Below are positions 42,044 to 50,879 of a stretch of DNA of 64,000 bases, piece by piece. The position numbers were made by a program, and so were the translations under genes. How positions within the stretch are numbered: position 1 is the stretch's first letter; the number at the start of each line of letters is the position of its first letter. Source of the stretch: Segnochrobactrum spirostomi (GTDB taxonomy: Bacteria > Pseudomonadota > Alphaproteobacteria > Rhizobiales > Segnochrobactraceae); assembly GCF_009600605.1 (NCBI RefSeq), contig NZ_VWNA01000001.1, forward strand, positions 1,770,001-1,834,000, in the 5' to 3' direction. A model generated the notes under the pieces. That model was not told the DNA's origin. It was given only the letters and a program-made list of their open reading frames with translations, and searched no databases.

Positions 42044-44062
42044 TCAGGCCGGTCCCGCCATCCGTCGCAGCACGTTCGCGGTGATGCGGCCGACGGCGTT
42101 GTCGCCCCCCGCATCGGGCAGCGCGCCGATCCACGCCACCGATCCGACCGAGAAGACGAAGCTGCCGTCCGCGCCCGGCACCAGCACCATGTCGGCGGCG
42201 ACCGCCACATCGTCCCCGGGCACCGGGCGATGGGTCGGATCGGCCTCGTAGCCTTCGTCGAAGCCGTCGGCGCGGGCGAGCACGATCGTCTCCGTGGGGC
42301 TGCCCCAGTCCGGGCTGACGCGGTCGAGCTCGTAGCCCGCGGCACCGCCGAGCACGGTGCCCTCTGTGCCGAAAACCTCGTCCGCGACGCCGTCGAACAC
42401 CCAGGCGGCCTTATGATCGCGCGAACCGGGCAGACGCCGGTAGGGCTGCGCGGCGGAGAACCCCATCGCCGCCATGCCGATGCCGAGGAGGCGATGCTCC
42501 GGCCGGCCGTTCGCGCGCCACAGGCCGCCCACCGCGCCGGTGAGCGCGAGCCGGCTCTCGCCCGGCCGGTCGCTCCAGGTGCGAATGCCGGCGGTGCCGC
42601 GGCGCACCTCGATCAGGTCACCCTGGCGCGCCGTCACCCAATAGAAGCCGTTGCCGCCGAGATAAGCGAGACTGCCGCCCTGCGCGCGGAACGCCGCGAC
42701 TGCGTCGAGCATCGCGGCGGTCCAATATTCCGGATGGCTGCCGGTGACGAGCCCGCGATAGCCGGCGAGGCGCTCCGGCCCGCCGGCATCGAGGTCGTGG
42801 TCGGTCAGCACGTCGAAGGCGATGCCCTGCGCCCGGCAGAAGCGCAGCAGCCTGAGATCGACGGGGAGGAGGTGGCCGCAGCCGCAGAGCGGATAGACAT
42901 AATCGTCCCGCAGCGTCGCGAGCGGCCGCCGCACCGAGGCGAGGCTGACGCCGCTGCCGTCCGAATGGACGTCGTAAAGGCTGACGAGGCCGTTCGCCCG
43001 GGCGAAGCGATGGCCGCGATCGTCCGCAACCCACGGAAAGACCTCCGGCGGCAGCGCCTCGTCGGCATAAGCGAGGTAGGTGAAGGTCGGGATCAGGATC
43101 GCGATCGGCGCCCGCGGCGCCGCCGGCACGACGAAGAAGGGGATGCGCTCGCGCGCCACCGCCGTCTCGATCTCGACCGCGTAGACGCCGCTCGGCGCAT
43201 CGGCGGGAACGGAGACGGACGCGCCGACGGGCCAATCGGCGTCTGCGAGATCGTCGGCGTGGAGGTGGACGGCGTCGAACTGATCGGGTGCCATCGCCGC
43301 ATCGCTCGAGCCGTCCCAGCGCGGCGAGGGCACCGCGAAGGTCGGGGCGTTGTGGACGGCGAGCGCCGGGCCGGTTCCGAGGCGATCGGCGAGGGCCGAC
43401 GGCTGGCCGACCGGCTCGGGACGCCAGGCGTGGAGGATCGGGCCGTCGGCCCCGTCGCGGAGCACGACGCGGCCGATCCGAACGTCGAGCGACCGCACGG
43501 CGGGATCGAAAGGGGCGCCGATGCGGAAGGCCATCACGGGGTTGGCGGCCGGCGATGCCGGGGCGTCGACGGCGTTCTCCAGCGGGCGCCCGTCGAGGCG
43601 CGCGGCGACCATCTGCCCCAGCGCGAGGCCCGCGGTATGCCAGGCGCCGAGAACGGGCGCGCCCGCCGCCGCGAGAAGGTCGCCGGACTCCCCCGCGAGA
43701 CCGAGCCGGCCGTCGGCGTCGAACTTCAGCGCGCGATCCGGGCATCCGATCAGCGTCCGGCCCGCCGGCGGCGCTTCGAGGCGGAACTCGACATGGAGCC
43801 ATGGATCGGCCGCCGCGATCGGTGCCGAGAACGTCGCCTCCAGCCAGGAGCCGATCGTCAGCGTCGCGGGCATGAGATCCGGCAGCGGCGGATCGAGCGC
43901 GAAGCCGGGCACCGCTTCATCCTCGATGAGCGACACGACGCGGACCCGCACGGCGGGACCTTCGCCGGAGAGATGAACGGAGGCGCTCGCTCCGGGCCGC
44001 ACGCTCCACGGCGCGACATAGCCCGCGACGGCGAGATCGCGGTGATCGACCGGCTTCTTCAT
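42044..44062 (-). CDS. N,N-dimethylformamidase large-subunit homologue (DmfA2-like)
   Basis: 672 residues from the ATG at 44062, which has a strong GGAGG site 5 nt upstream. The N-terminal third resembles a LamG-like beta-sandwich (about 90-270). The rest matches the dimethylformamidase beta-subunit domain (VVPAAPRAPIAILIPTFTYLAY, DVHSDGSG, GYRGLVTGSHPEYWT, GGSLAYLGGNGFYWVTA). The known enzyme splits DMF with mononuclear iron held by two Tyr and a Glu, and needs a small subunit, which is not encoded nearby. Its substrate here is unknown. It ends 8 nt from the convergent alcohol dehydrogenase. Confidence 0.85.
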   Translation of the reverse strand: MKKPVDHRDLAVAGYVAPWSVRPGASASVHLSGEGPAVRVRVVSLIEDEAVPGFALDPPLPDLMPATLTIGSWLEATFSAPIAAADPWLHVEFRLEAPPAGRTLIGCPDRALKFDADGRLGLAGESGDLLAAAGAPVLGAWHTAGLALGQMVAARLDGRPLENAVDAPASPAANPVMAFRIGAPFDPAVRSLDVRIGRVVLRDGADGPILHAWRPEPVGQPSALADRLGTGPALAVHNAPTFAVPSPRWDGSSDAAMAPDQFDAVHLHADDLADADWPVGASVSVPADAPSGVYAVEIETAVARERIPFFVVPAAPRAPIAILIPTFTYLAYADEALPPEVFPWVADDRGHRFARANGLVSLYDVHSDGSGVSLASVRRPLATLRDDYVYPLCGCGHLLPVDLRLLRFCRAQGIAFDVLTDHDLDAGGPERLAGYRGLVTGSHPEYWTAAMLDAVAAFRAQGGSLAYLGGNGFYWVTARQGDLIEVRRGTAGIRTWSDRPGESRLALTGAVGGLWRANGRPEHRLLGIGMAAMGFSAAQPYRRLPGSRDHKAAWVFDGVADEVFGTEGTVLGGAAGYELDRVSPDWGSPTETIVLARADGFDEGYEADPTHRPVPGDDVAVAADMVLVPGADGSFVFSVGSVAWIGALPDAGGDNAVGRITANVLRRMAGPA

Positions 44063-44194
44063 CGGACCTCCGAAGCGTGACGCCATCCCGTCCGCCACCG
44101 CCGAGGACAAGGCGGCGGACGGCGCCGGCGTTCATCGCACGGACGCGCCCGGCTGTCCGCCCCTCCTTCCGTCTCCGAAATTTTTCGCCGCGCA

Positions 44195-44221
44195 TGTCAC
44201 AGCGCCGCCCCCCGCCTCGTC
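44195..44221 (+). promoter_or_regulatory. ECF41-type promoter for the CMD-sigma operon
   Basis: TGTCACA (44195-44201), a 16-bp spacer and CGTC (44218-44221) match the reported ECF41 target promoter. It lies 52 bp before the CMD gene, whose partner is an ECF41 sigma factor, so autoregulation is likely. The match and spacing are seen; the consensus is recalled from the literature on this group. Confidence 0.8.
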
Positions 44222-44273
44222 TTGTCCGTGTCGCCATCGCGACGCAGTCAACCGGCCATGAAGGAGAGCCGCC

Positions 44274-44732
44274 ATGTACCCCCGTCTCAACGCCCATCTC
44301 GTCGCGCCCGAAGCGATGAAGCCGATGTTCGCCCTCGAGGCCCATATCGCGGGCTGCGGGCTCGAGAAGAGCCTCATCGAGCTCGTCAAGACGCGTGCCT
44401 CGCAGATCAACGGGTGCGCCTTCTGCGTCCACATGCACACCCGCGACGCCCGCGCCGCCGGCGAGACCGAGGAGCGGCTCTATCTCCTCTCGGCGTGGCG
44501 GGAATCGCCGCTCTATAGTGAGCGCGAACGCGCCGCCCTCGCCTGGACGGAAGCCCTGACCCTGCTGCCGCAGACCGGCGCTCCGGACGAGGATTACGAG
44601 GGCCTGAAGGCGCACTTCACCGAGGTCGAGATCGTGAACCTGACGTTCCTCGTCGCCACCATCAACGCCTGGAACCGGTTCGGGGTCGGCTTCCGCCTCG
44701 TCCACCCGGTCGCCCGGCCGGCGGCGGCCTGA
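44274..44732 (+). CDS. Carboxymuconolactone decarboxylase / AhpD-like protein
   Basis: 152 residues. The CxxC redox motif is in INGCAFCVHMHTRDARAAGE, and the catalytic His follows, as in AhpD-like peroxidase partners. It reacts as a thiol-based hydroperoxide reductase in the known members. It is followed after 4 nt by an ECF41 sigma factor, the characteristic gene pair of this sigma group (COE neighbours), and preceded by an ECF41 promoter. Confidence 0.92.
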   Translation: MYPRLNAHLVAPEAMKPMFALEAHIAGCGLEKSLIELVKTRASQINGCAFCVHMHTRDARAAGETEERLYLLSAWRESPLYSERERAALAWTEALTLLPQTGAPDEDYEGLKAHFTEVEIVNLTFLVATINAWNRFGVGFRLVHPVARPAAA

Positions 44733-44736
44733 CGCC

Positions 44737-45624
44737 ATGACCGGTCCCGTGCCGCCCGCCGCCTCGGACGCCGCCGCGCGCTTCGAGCCGCTGCGCCGCC
44801 GCCTCGTCGGGCTCGCCTACCGCATGCTGGGTTCCCGCGCCGAGGCGGAGGACATCGTCCAGGACGCCTATCTGCGCTGGCACGGGACCGACCGCGAGGC
44901 GGTCGAGGACGCGGGCGCGTTCCTCAAGCGCGTCGTCACGCGGCTCTGCCTCGATAGACTCAAGGCGGCGCGGACCCGGCGCGAGACCTATGTCGGGCCG
45001 TGGCTGCCCGAACCGGTGCTCGCCGAGGACGTCCTCATCGATGCCGGCCCCTCCGGCATCGCCCACGATGTCGGGGTGGCGCTGATGCTCGCGCTCGAGC
45101 GGCTGAGCCCGCTCGAGCGCGCCGCCTTCCTGCTCCACGACGTCTTCGAACTCGGCTTCGACGAGGTCGCGCGCATCCTCGACCGCGACCCGTCCGCCTG
45201 CCGGCAGCTCGCCGTGCGCGCCCGCGATCACGTGGCGGCGGCGCGGCCGCGCTTCACGGTGTCGGAGAGCGAGGGGCGGCGCATCGCCGACGCCTTTCTC
45301 GCGGCGAGCCGCGGCGGCGATCTCGCCGCCCTGCAATCGATGCTCGCCGCGGACGCGGTGCTCCACACCGACGGCGGCGGCAAGCGCTCCTCGGCCCTGA
45401 ACCGCGTGTTCGGCGGGGACAAGATCGCCCGCTTCTTCGCCGGCCTCGCCCGCAAGAACCGCCCCCCGAGCGCCGTGCGCCCCGCCACCATCAACGGCCT
45501 GCCCGGCTTCGTTACGATCGAGGCGGACGGCGTGCCCCAGACCACCGCGTTGGAGATCGGCCCCGCGGGCATCACGGCGGTCTATATCGTCCGCAACCCC
45601 GACAAACTCGGGCACATCCGCTGA
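44737..45624 (+). CDS. ECF41-type RNA polymerase sigma factor with SnoaL-like C-terminal domain
   Basis: 295 residues. Sigma regions 2 and 4 (LRRRLVGLAYRMLGSRAEAEDIVQDAYLRW; LSPLERAAFLLHDVFELGFDEVARIL, in parts) are followed by a roughly 100-residue SnoaL-like extension. ECF41 hallmarks are present: WLPEP between regions 2 and 4, DGGGK, and NPDKL at the end. In this group the C-terminal extension replaces an anti-sigma factor in controlling activity. It is cotranscribed with the CMD gene. Confidence 0.93.
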   Translation: MTGPVPPAASDAAARFEPLRRRLVGLAYRMLGSRAEAEDIVQDAYLRWHGTDREAVEDAGAFLKRVVTRLCLDRLKAARTRRETYVGPWLPEPVLAEDVLIDAGPSGIAHDVGVALMLALERLSPLERAAFLLHDVFELGFDEVARILDRDPSACRQLAVRARDHVAAARPRFTVSESEGRRIADAFLAASRGGDLAALQSMLAADAVLHTDGGGKRSSALNRVFGGDKIARFFAGLARKNRPPSAVRPATINGLPGFVTIEADGVPQTTALEIGPAGITAVYIVRNPDKLGHIR

Positions 45625-45680
45625 CGGGGCCACGCCCAGGTGCGGATCGCTTCTCCGTATGGGGCCACGACCTCTCCGAA

Positions 45681-45830
45681 CCCTTCTCCCCGCCTGCGGG
45701 GAGAAGGTGGCGCGGAGCGCCGGATGAGGGGTTCTTCCCTTGTCTTCCTTTCGTTTAAGCAACTGATATAAAAAAGAAAGGTCCCCCTCATCCGCCCCTT
45801 CTGGGCACCTTCTCCCCAACGGGGAGAAGG
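45681..45830. repeat. Interspersed palindromic repeat, family A, copy 2
   Basis: A left unit (CTTCTCCCCGCCTGCGGGGA... GGATGAGGGG, 45681-45731) and an inverted right unit (CCCCTCATCCGCCCC...GGGGAGAAGG, 45783-45830) flank an AT-rich middle of about 50 bp. Same units as at 10400-10491 and 50580-50716. It follows the sigma gene and precedes the riboswitch, where it could end transcription. The rest of the 45625-46036 gap contains only the AT-rich promoter segment. Confidence 0.7.
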
Positions 45831-45945
45831 AGACGGCGGCGCCGTGGAACCATGGGCGACAGTCTGCCCTCCCGGGCCGGATGGAGACGTAGGCGCGCGC
45901 GAGATTTTTCCAGCGAGGCCCCACCACCTCCCCCCGCACTGCCGG

Positions 45946-45976
45946 TACTTTACATATGTAATGTTATAACATAACT
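45946..45976. promoter_or_regulatory. Zur-box-like operator and shared 12-mer upstream of the riboswitch
   Basis: TACATATGTA (45951-45960) and ATGTTATAACAT (45961-45972) are adjacent perfect palindromes. TGTTATAACATAACT (45962-45976) matches 13 of 15 positions of the Zur site TGTTATAATATAACA as I recall it. This lies where a promoter for the B12-type import operon would be, about 60 bp before the riboswitch. TACTTTACATAT (45946-45957) is shared with the hydroxylase promoter region. Zinc control of this operon is an inference. Confidence 0.5.
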
Positions 45977-46036
45977 TATTTCGGACTCGGCGCTTCCGAT
46001 TGACGGCACCCGAAGGCCATGACACGTTTCGTCTCA

Positions 46037-46221
46037 GCCACGGTCTCCCGAACCGCAAGATCGGGAGCTAAGAGGGAATCCGGTGCGCCGCACGGCAAAT
46101 CCGGAGCTGCCCCCGCAACTGTCGGCGGCGAGTCGTCGTCCTTTTTTCGTCACTGGCCTCGCACGAGGCTGGGAAGACCGGACGACGGTGAAGACCCGCG
46201 AGCCAGGAGACCTGCCGTGGC
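46037..46221 (+). promoter_or_regulatory. Cobalamin riboswitch
   Basis: The B12-box AGCCAGGAGACCTGCC is at 46201-46216. Upstream are GGGAATCCGGTG, CCCCCGCAACTGT and GGGAAGACC, the conserved core blocks in the right order. The first (GCCACGG, 46037-46043) and last (CCGTGGC, 46215-46221) blocks pair as stem P1. It lies 168 bp before the transporter operon, leaving room for an expression platform with GC-rich hairpins. It should switch off B12 import when cobalamin is plentiful. Confidence 0.93.
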
Positions 46222-46389
46222 CGGCCGTCCCGAAAGGGGCGCGTCCTTTGCCATCCTCGGGCGGGGTGCCCGCGGGATCGCGCGCGGCCCCGTTCCCCTG
46301 CACGCCCGAGATGGGTGCGCCGGCGAAGGGAAGGCCGCCCGTGTGACCGTGCCGCAGCCCCCCCGACAGCGCTTCGGAAGGTTCGGCCG

Positions 46390-47187
46390 GTGATCTCCCC
46401 TGTTCCCCTCGGGGCCCGACAACCGCTTCTCGATGCGGCCGGCGTTTCGTTCGCCGTCGGCGGCACGGCGTTGCTCGACGGCGTCGATCTGACGATCGGC
46501 CACGGCGAGCGGCTCGCCATCGTCGGCCCGAACGGGGCGGGCAAGACCACGCTTCTGCGCCTGCTCTGCGGCCGGATCGCGCCGACGCGCGGCCACGTCC
46601 GTCTCGACGGCCGCGAGCTCGCCCGTATCCCCCTCGCCGAGCGCGCCCGCCGGATCGCCGTCGTCGGCCAGAACGACCAGCCCGATGCGCGCCTCACCCT
46701 GACCGATTATGTCGATCTCGGCCGCACGCCCCACCGCGCCCGCGGCTCGGCCGAGGCCGACCGTGCGGCGGTCGCCCGAGCGCTCGCGACCGTCGGCCTC
46801 GGCGCCCTCGCCCACCGGGCGGTCGGCACCCTGTCCGGCGGCGAGCGGCAGCGCGCCGGCCTCGCCCGCGCCCTCGCCCAGGAGCCGACGCTGCTCGTCC
46901 TCGACGAGCCGACCAATCATCTCGACCCCCGCGCCCGCGCCGACCTGCTCGATCTCGTCCGCGATCTCGGCCTCACCGTGATCGCCGTGCTCCACGATCT
47001 CGCGCTGGTCAGCCCCTTCGCCGACCGCGTCGCGGTGCTGCAAGGCGGCCGCGTCGTCGCCCTCGACCGGCCGTCGACGGCGCTCGGCCGCGGCATCGTG
47101 CGCGCGGTGTTCGCCATGGATTGCTTCCCCGTCACCAACCCGACGACCGGGCGCCCCCTTCTCGTCTTCGACACCCCCGCCGCCTGA
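46390..47187 (+). CDS. ABC transporter ATP-binding protein, B12/siderophore type (BtuD/FecE-like)
   Basis: 265 residues from GTG 46390, preceded by GGAAGG. Walker [10 protein letters not shown], signature LSGGERQRAGLARAL, Walker B LLVLDEPTNHLD and a switch His (VLHDLAL) are intact. It is the first gene after the cobalamin riboswitch and is followed by the binding protein and permease, so B12 or a corrinoid is the likely substrate. The FecCD family also takes up iron chelates, but the riboswitch argues for cobalamin. Confidence 0.92.
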   Translation: MISPVPLGARQPLLDAAGVSFAVGGTALLDGVDLTIGHGERLAIVGPNGAGKTTLLRLLCGRIAPTRGHVRLDGRELARIPLAERARRIAVVGQNDQPDARLTLTDYVDLGRTPHRARGSAEADRAAVARALATVGLGALAHRAVGTLSGGERQRAGLARALAQEPTLLVLDEPTNHLDPRARADLLDLVRDLGLTVIAVLHDLALVSPFADRVAVLQGGRVVALDRPSTALGRGIVRAVFAMDCFPVTNPTTGRPLLVFDTPAA

Positions 47188-47226
47188 TCTCCCGTTCCGA
47201 CCCTCCCGCTCCCTTCAGAGAGACCC

Positions 47227-48261
47227 ATGATTCTGTCCGCCTCGTCCGGCGCCCGCCGCGCCGCCGCCACCCTCCTGTTCGCCGCCGCCTTGCCCGTCGC
47301 CTTGGCCACCGCCCTGCCGGCCGCGGCCCAGACCTTTCCCGTCACCGTCGAGAATTGCGGGCGCACGCTGACCTTCGACGCGCCGCCGAAGCGCGCCGTC
47401 ATCAACGACATCAACATGAGCGAGATGGCGTTCGCGCTGCATCTCCAGCCGAACATGATCGGCGTCACCGGCATCACCGGCTGGTACAAGGTGACGCCCG
47501 CCTTCAAGGCGGAGCTCGGCGCCATCCTCGAGCTCTCACCCAAATATCCGAGCCTCGAGACGCTGGTCGCCGCCGATCCCGATTTCTTCTTCGCCGGCTG
47601 GTATTACGGCATGAAGCCGGGCGGCGAGGTGACGCCGGACACGCTCGCGGCGAAAGGCATCAAGACCTACGTGCTGACCGAGAGCTGCGCCCAGGTCGAC
47701 AAGAGCCGGCCGCCGGCGAGCATGGACCTGCTCTACACCGACGAGCTCGCGCTCGGCCGCATCTTCGGCAAGGAGGCCGACGCCAACGCCCTGGTCGACG
47801 GCTGGAAGGCCCGCCTCGCGACCGTCTCCAAGGCCGTGAAGGACGCGCCGCGCACCACCGTGTTCGTCTACGATTCCGGCGAGGACAAGCCGTTCACCGC
47901 CGGCAAATTCGCGATGCCTTCGGCGATCATCGACGCCGCCGGCGGGCGCAACGTCGTCGGCGACCTGCCGATGAGCTGGGGCACCACCTCGTGGGAGGAC
48001 GTCGCCGTGCGCAACCCGCAATTCCTCATCCTGCTCGATTACCAGGACGGCGGCGGCTACAAGAAGCTGCTCGATTTCCTCGAGGCGCACCCCGCCATGA
48101 AGGAGACCGACGCGGTGAAGAACAAGCGCTTCATCCCGCTGCGCTACGAGCAGCTCACGCCCGGGCCCGCCAACATCGAGGCGGTCGAGAAGCTCGCCCG
48201 CGCGCTGCACCCGGACGCCTTCAAGGCGGATGCGGCGGCGGCGCCGGCCGCGGCGCAATAG
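47227..48261 (+). CDS. ABC transporter substrate-binding protein, B12/siderophore type
   Basis: 344 residues. A signal peptide (AAATLLFAAALPVALATALPAAA, cleavage about residue 35; the hydrophobic part is LLFAAALPVALATALPAA) precedes a BtuF/FecB-like two-domain fold: VTVENCGRTLTFDAPPKRAV at the start, SLETLVAADPDFFFAG, and SWEDVAVRNPQFLILLDY. These proteins carry a chelate or corrinoid to the permease. A Pro/Ala-rich tail ends the protein. Confidence 0.9.
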   Translation: MILSASSGARRAAATLLFAAALPVALATALPAAAQTFPVTVENCGRTLTFDAPPKRAVINDINMSEMAFALHLQPNMIGVTGITGWYKVTPAFKAELGAILELSPKYPSLETLVAADPDFFFAGWYYGMKPGGEVTPDTLAAKGIKTYVLTESCAQVDKSRPPASMDLLYTDELALGRIFGKEADANALVDGWKARLATVSKAVKDAPRTTVFVYDSGEDKPFTAGKFAMPSAIIDAAGGRNVVGDLPMSWGTTSWEDVAVRNPQFLILLDYQDGGGYKKLLDFLEAHPAMKETDAVKNKRFIPLRYEQLTPGPANIEAVEKLARALHPDAFKADAAAAPAAAQ

Positions 48262-48269
48262 GCCTCGCG

Positions 48270-49279
48270 ATGCACGGCCGGTCCCTCGCCCTCCTCTGGC
48301 TCGGCGGCGTCCTCGTGGTCGCCGCACTCGCGATCGCCGGGATCGCCGAGGGATCGACCCCGCTCGCCTTGGGCGACGTCGCCCGCACCCTCGTCGGGCG
48401 CATCGTGCCCGGCGTCGCCGACGGCGTCGCGGCCCCGGTCGCCCGCATCGTGATCGATCTCAGGGTTCCGCGTGTTCTCCTCGCGATCGCGGTCGGCGCG
48501 GGCCTCGCCGTCGTCGGCGCCCTCCTGCAAACGACGACCCGCAACGACCTCGCCGATCCCTTCCTGTTCGGCCTCTCCTCGGGCGCGGCGGCGGGCGCGG
48601 CCTCGGTCATCACCGTGTTCGGCGACCGGCTCGGCATTTGGACGCTGCCGATCGCCGCCTTCGCCGGCGCCCTCGTCGCCGCCGCGGCGGTGCTCGCCCT
48701 CGTCACCAACCAGGAAGGGCGCGGCCCGGAACGGCTGGTGCTCGCGGGCCTCGCCGTCTCCTTCCTGTTCGGCGCGCTCACCACCTATCTCGTGTTCGCC
48801 GGCGACCAGCGCGCCGCCTATTCGGTGCTGTTCTGGTCGGCCGGCGGGCTCGGGCTCGCGAGCTGGGACAACCTGCCGCTCGCGGCCGCCGGTGCCGGCG
48901 TCGCGATCCTCGCCGGCCTCCTCCTGCGCCACCGGCTCGACGCCATGCTCGCCGGCGAGGACACCGCCCGCTCTCTCGGCGTCGATGTCGGGCGGCTGCG
49001 CCTCGTCGTCTTCGCTCTCGCCGCGCTCTCGACCGCCGCCCTGGTCGCCCTCTCCGGCGTGATCGGCTTCATCGGGCTGATGGTGCCGCACATCGCCCGC
49101 GCCCTCGCCGGCGTGCGCCACGGCGCGCTCGTGATCACCTCTGCCCTCGTCGGCGCCGCCGCGCTCCTCGCCGGCGATCTCGCGAGCCGCACCCTGCTCG
49201 CGCCCCAGGAGCTCCCCGTGGGCATCGTCACCGCCTCGGCGGGGCCGTGTTCGTGCTCGCCATGCTGATGCGGCGCTGA
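48270..49279 (+). CDS. ABC transporter permease, FecCD/BtuC type (single-base frameshift near the end)
   Basis: FecCD-family membrane protein with about ten hydrophobic segments; GFIGLMVPHIARALAG and PQELPVGIVTASAG are characteristic. After GIVTASAG the reading frame gives CSCSPC-stop at 49268. Adding one G to the GGGG run at about 49241 gives AVFVLAMLMRR-stop at 49279, the usual C-terminal membrane end, and 336 residues in all. It completes the ATPase-binding protein-permease set. Confidence 0.87.
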
Positions 49280-49404
49280 CAGGGGCGTGAATTGGGCCGA
49301 TTTCGGGCAAGCCCGCGGCCACCGCCCTTGACCTCGCTCCGATCCGGACCCAAAAAGCGGCCCACGTTTTAAGAAAATTGCGTGCGCTTCCCAAGGAGAC
49401 GGTC

Positions 49405-50559
49405 ATGAAGTTCATGAAGTGGGCGCTCGTCGCCGCGGCGCTCGGTGCGTCGAGCGTCGCCGCGCAGGCGGCCGACATCAAGATCGGCGTCGCCGAGGCC
49501 CTGTCCGGCCTCGCCGCCCAATACGGCGCGGCGATCCGCAACGGCTTCACGCTCGCGGCCGACGAGATCAACGCGAGCGGCGGCATCAACGGCGACAAGA
49601 TCGTGCTCGTCGTCGAGGACGAGCAGGGCAAGAAGGAAGAGGCGATCAACGTCTTCAAGAAGCTGATCTTCCAGGACAAGGTGCTGATGCTGTTCGGCCC
49701 GACCCTGTCGAACTCGGCGCAGGCGGCCGATCCGATCGCCCAGGCTTCGAAGACCGTGGTATTCGGCACCTCGAACACCGCCGACGGCATCACCTCGATC
49801 GGCGACTACGTGTTCCGCAACTCCGTGACCGAGGCCGACGTGCTGCCGGTGACGCTCAAGACCGTCGTCGAGAAGGCCGGGGTCAAGAAGGTCGCGGTGC
49901 TTTACGGCAACGACGACGTCTTCACCAAGTCCGGCTACGACAATTTCAAGAAGGCGCTCGAGGCGCAGAACATCCCGGTTACGACGACCGAGACGTTCGC
50001 CAAGGGCGACGTCGACTTCAAGGCCCAGCTCACCAAGATCAAGGCCTCGAACCCGGACGCGATCGTGCTCTCGGCGCTGATCGCGGAGGGCGCTCCGATC
50101 ATGGTGCAGGCCCGCCAGCTCGGCATCACGCTGCCCTTCATCGGCGGCAATGGCATGAACTCGGTCAAGATCTTCGACCTCGCCAAGGGCGCCGCGGACG
50201 GCCTGTGGGTCGGCTCGCCGTGGTCGATCGGCAACACGACGCCGGAGAACACCGCCTTCATCGACGCCTACACGAAGAAGTTCGGCAACCCGCCGGACCA
50301 GTTCGCCGCCCAGGCCTACGACGCGCTGCACATCACGGCGCAGGCGCTGAAGAGCGTGAAGCTGTCGGGTGATCTCGCCGCCGACCGCAAGGCGGTGCGC
50401 GACGCCCTCCCCGCGGTGACCTGGACCGGTGCCACCGGGCCGTTCAAGTTCCGTCAGGCGACCAACAAGGCGGGCAAGCCGGCCGGCTACGACGCCGACC
50501 AGACCCCGATCGTGATGGTGACGAAGGACGGCAAGTACACCATCGTCAGCGGCTCGTGA
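49405..50559 (+). CDS. Branched-chain amino acid ABC transporter substrate-binding protein
   Basis: 384 residues from ATG 49405, after AAGGAGA. A signal peptide (KWALVAAALGASSVAAQA, cleavage about residue 22) precedes a type I periplasmic binding fold of the LivK class: IGVAEALSGLAAQYGAAIRNGF and GGINGDKIVLVVED. It lies directly upstream of livHMGF, separated by a palindromic repeat, and should deliver leucine/isoleucine/valine or related compounds. Confidence 0.9.
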   Translation: MKFMKWALVAAALGASSVAAQAADIKIGVAEALSGLAAQYGAAIRNGFTLAADEINASGGINGDKIVLVVEDEQGKKEEAINVFKKLIFQDKVLMLFGPTLSNSAQAADPIAQASKTVVFGTSNTADGITSIGDYVFRNSVTEADVLPVTLKTVVEKAGVKKVAVLYGNDDVFTKSGYDNFKKALEAQNIPVTTTETFAKGDVDFKAQLTKIKASNPDAIVLSALIAEGAPIMVQARQLGITLPFIGGNGMNSVKIFDLAKGAADGLWVGSPWSIGNTTPENTAFIDAYTKKFGNPPDQFAAQAYDALHITAQALKSVKLSGDLAADRKAVRDALPAVTWTGATGPFKFRQATNKAGKPAGYDADQTPIVMVTKDGKYTIVSGS

Positions 50560-50579
50560 CGGCGCGATCGGCCTCCCCT

Positions 50580-50716
50580 CCCTTCTCCCCGCTCGCAGGG
50601 AGAAGGGGGCCCGAAAGGGCCGGATGAGGGGCCAAGTTCACCCCCTCATCTCGGCACTCCAAGAGAAATCCCCTCATCCGCCCCTCCGGGGCACCTTCTC
50701 CCCCGCGGGGAGAAGG
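50580..50716. repeat. Interspersed palindromic repeat, family A, copy 3
   Basis: CTTCTCCCCGCTCGCAGGGAG hairpin (arm CTTCTCCC...GGGAGAAG) with GGATGAGGGG, then the inverted counterpart CCCCTCATCCGCCCC...GGGGAGAAGG. It occupies most of the 320-bp gap between the binding protein and livH, a place where a partial terminator or mRNA-end stabiliser would reduce livHMGF relative to the binding protein. No gene is seen in the gap. Confidence 0.7.
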
Positions 50717-50879
50717 GTCCGCGCCGCGGAGGAACCCTGACGATGGCGCAATGACGGGGAGAGGTGGTCGCGCTCTCGCCACCGCACTCCGCGCCCCTGA
50801 TGCCGATCCGCCTCCGGCGCGTCCCCGATCCCCATCCCGCCCGGCCCTCGGGCGGGATTTCTCGAAGAAGACCCCCGCG

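Noticed and set aside
45681-45830. CRISPR array
   Set aside because: Repeats are few, inverted and palindromic with no regular spacers; no cas genes are present.
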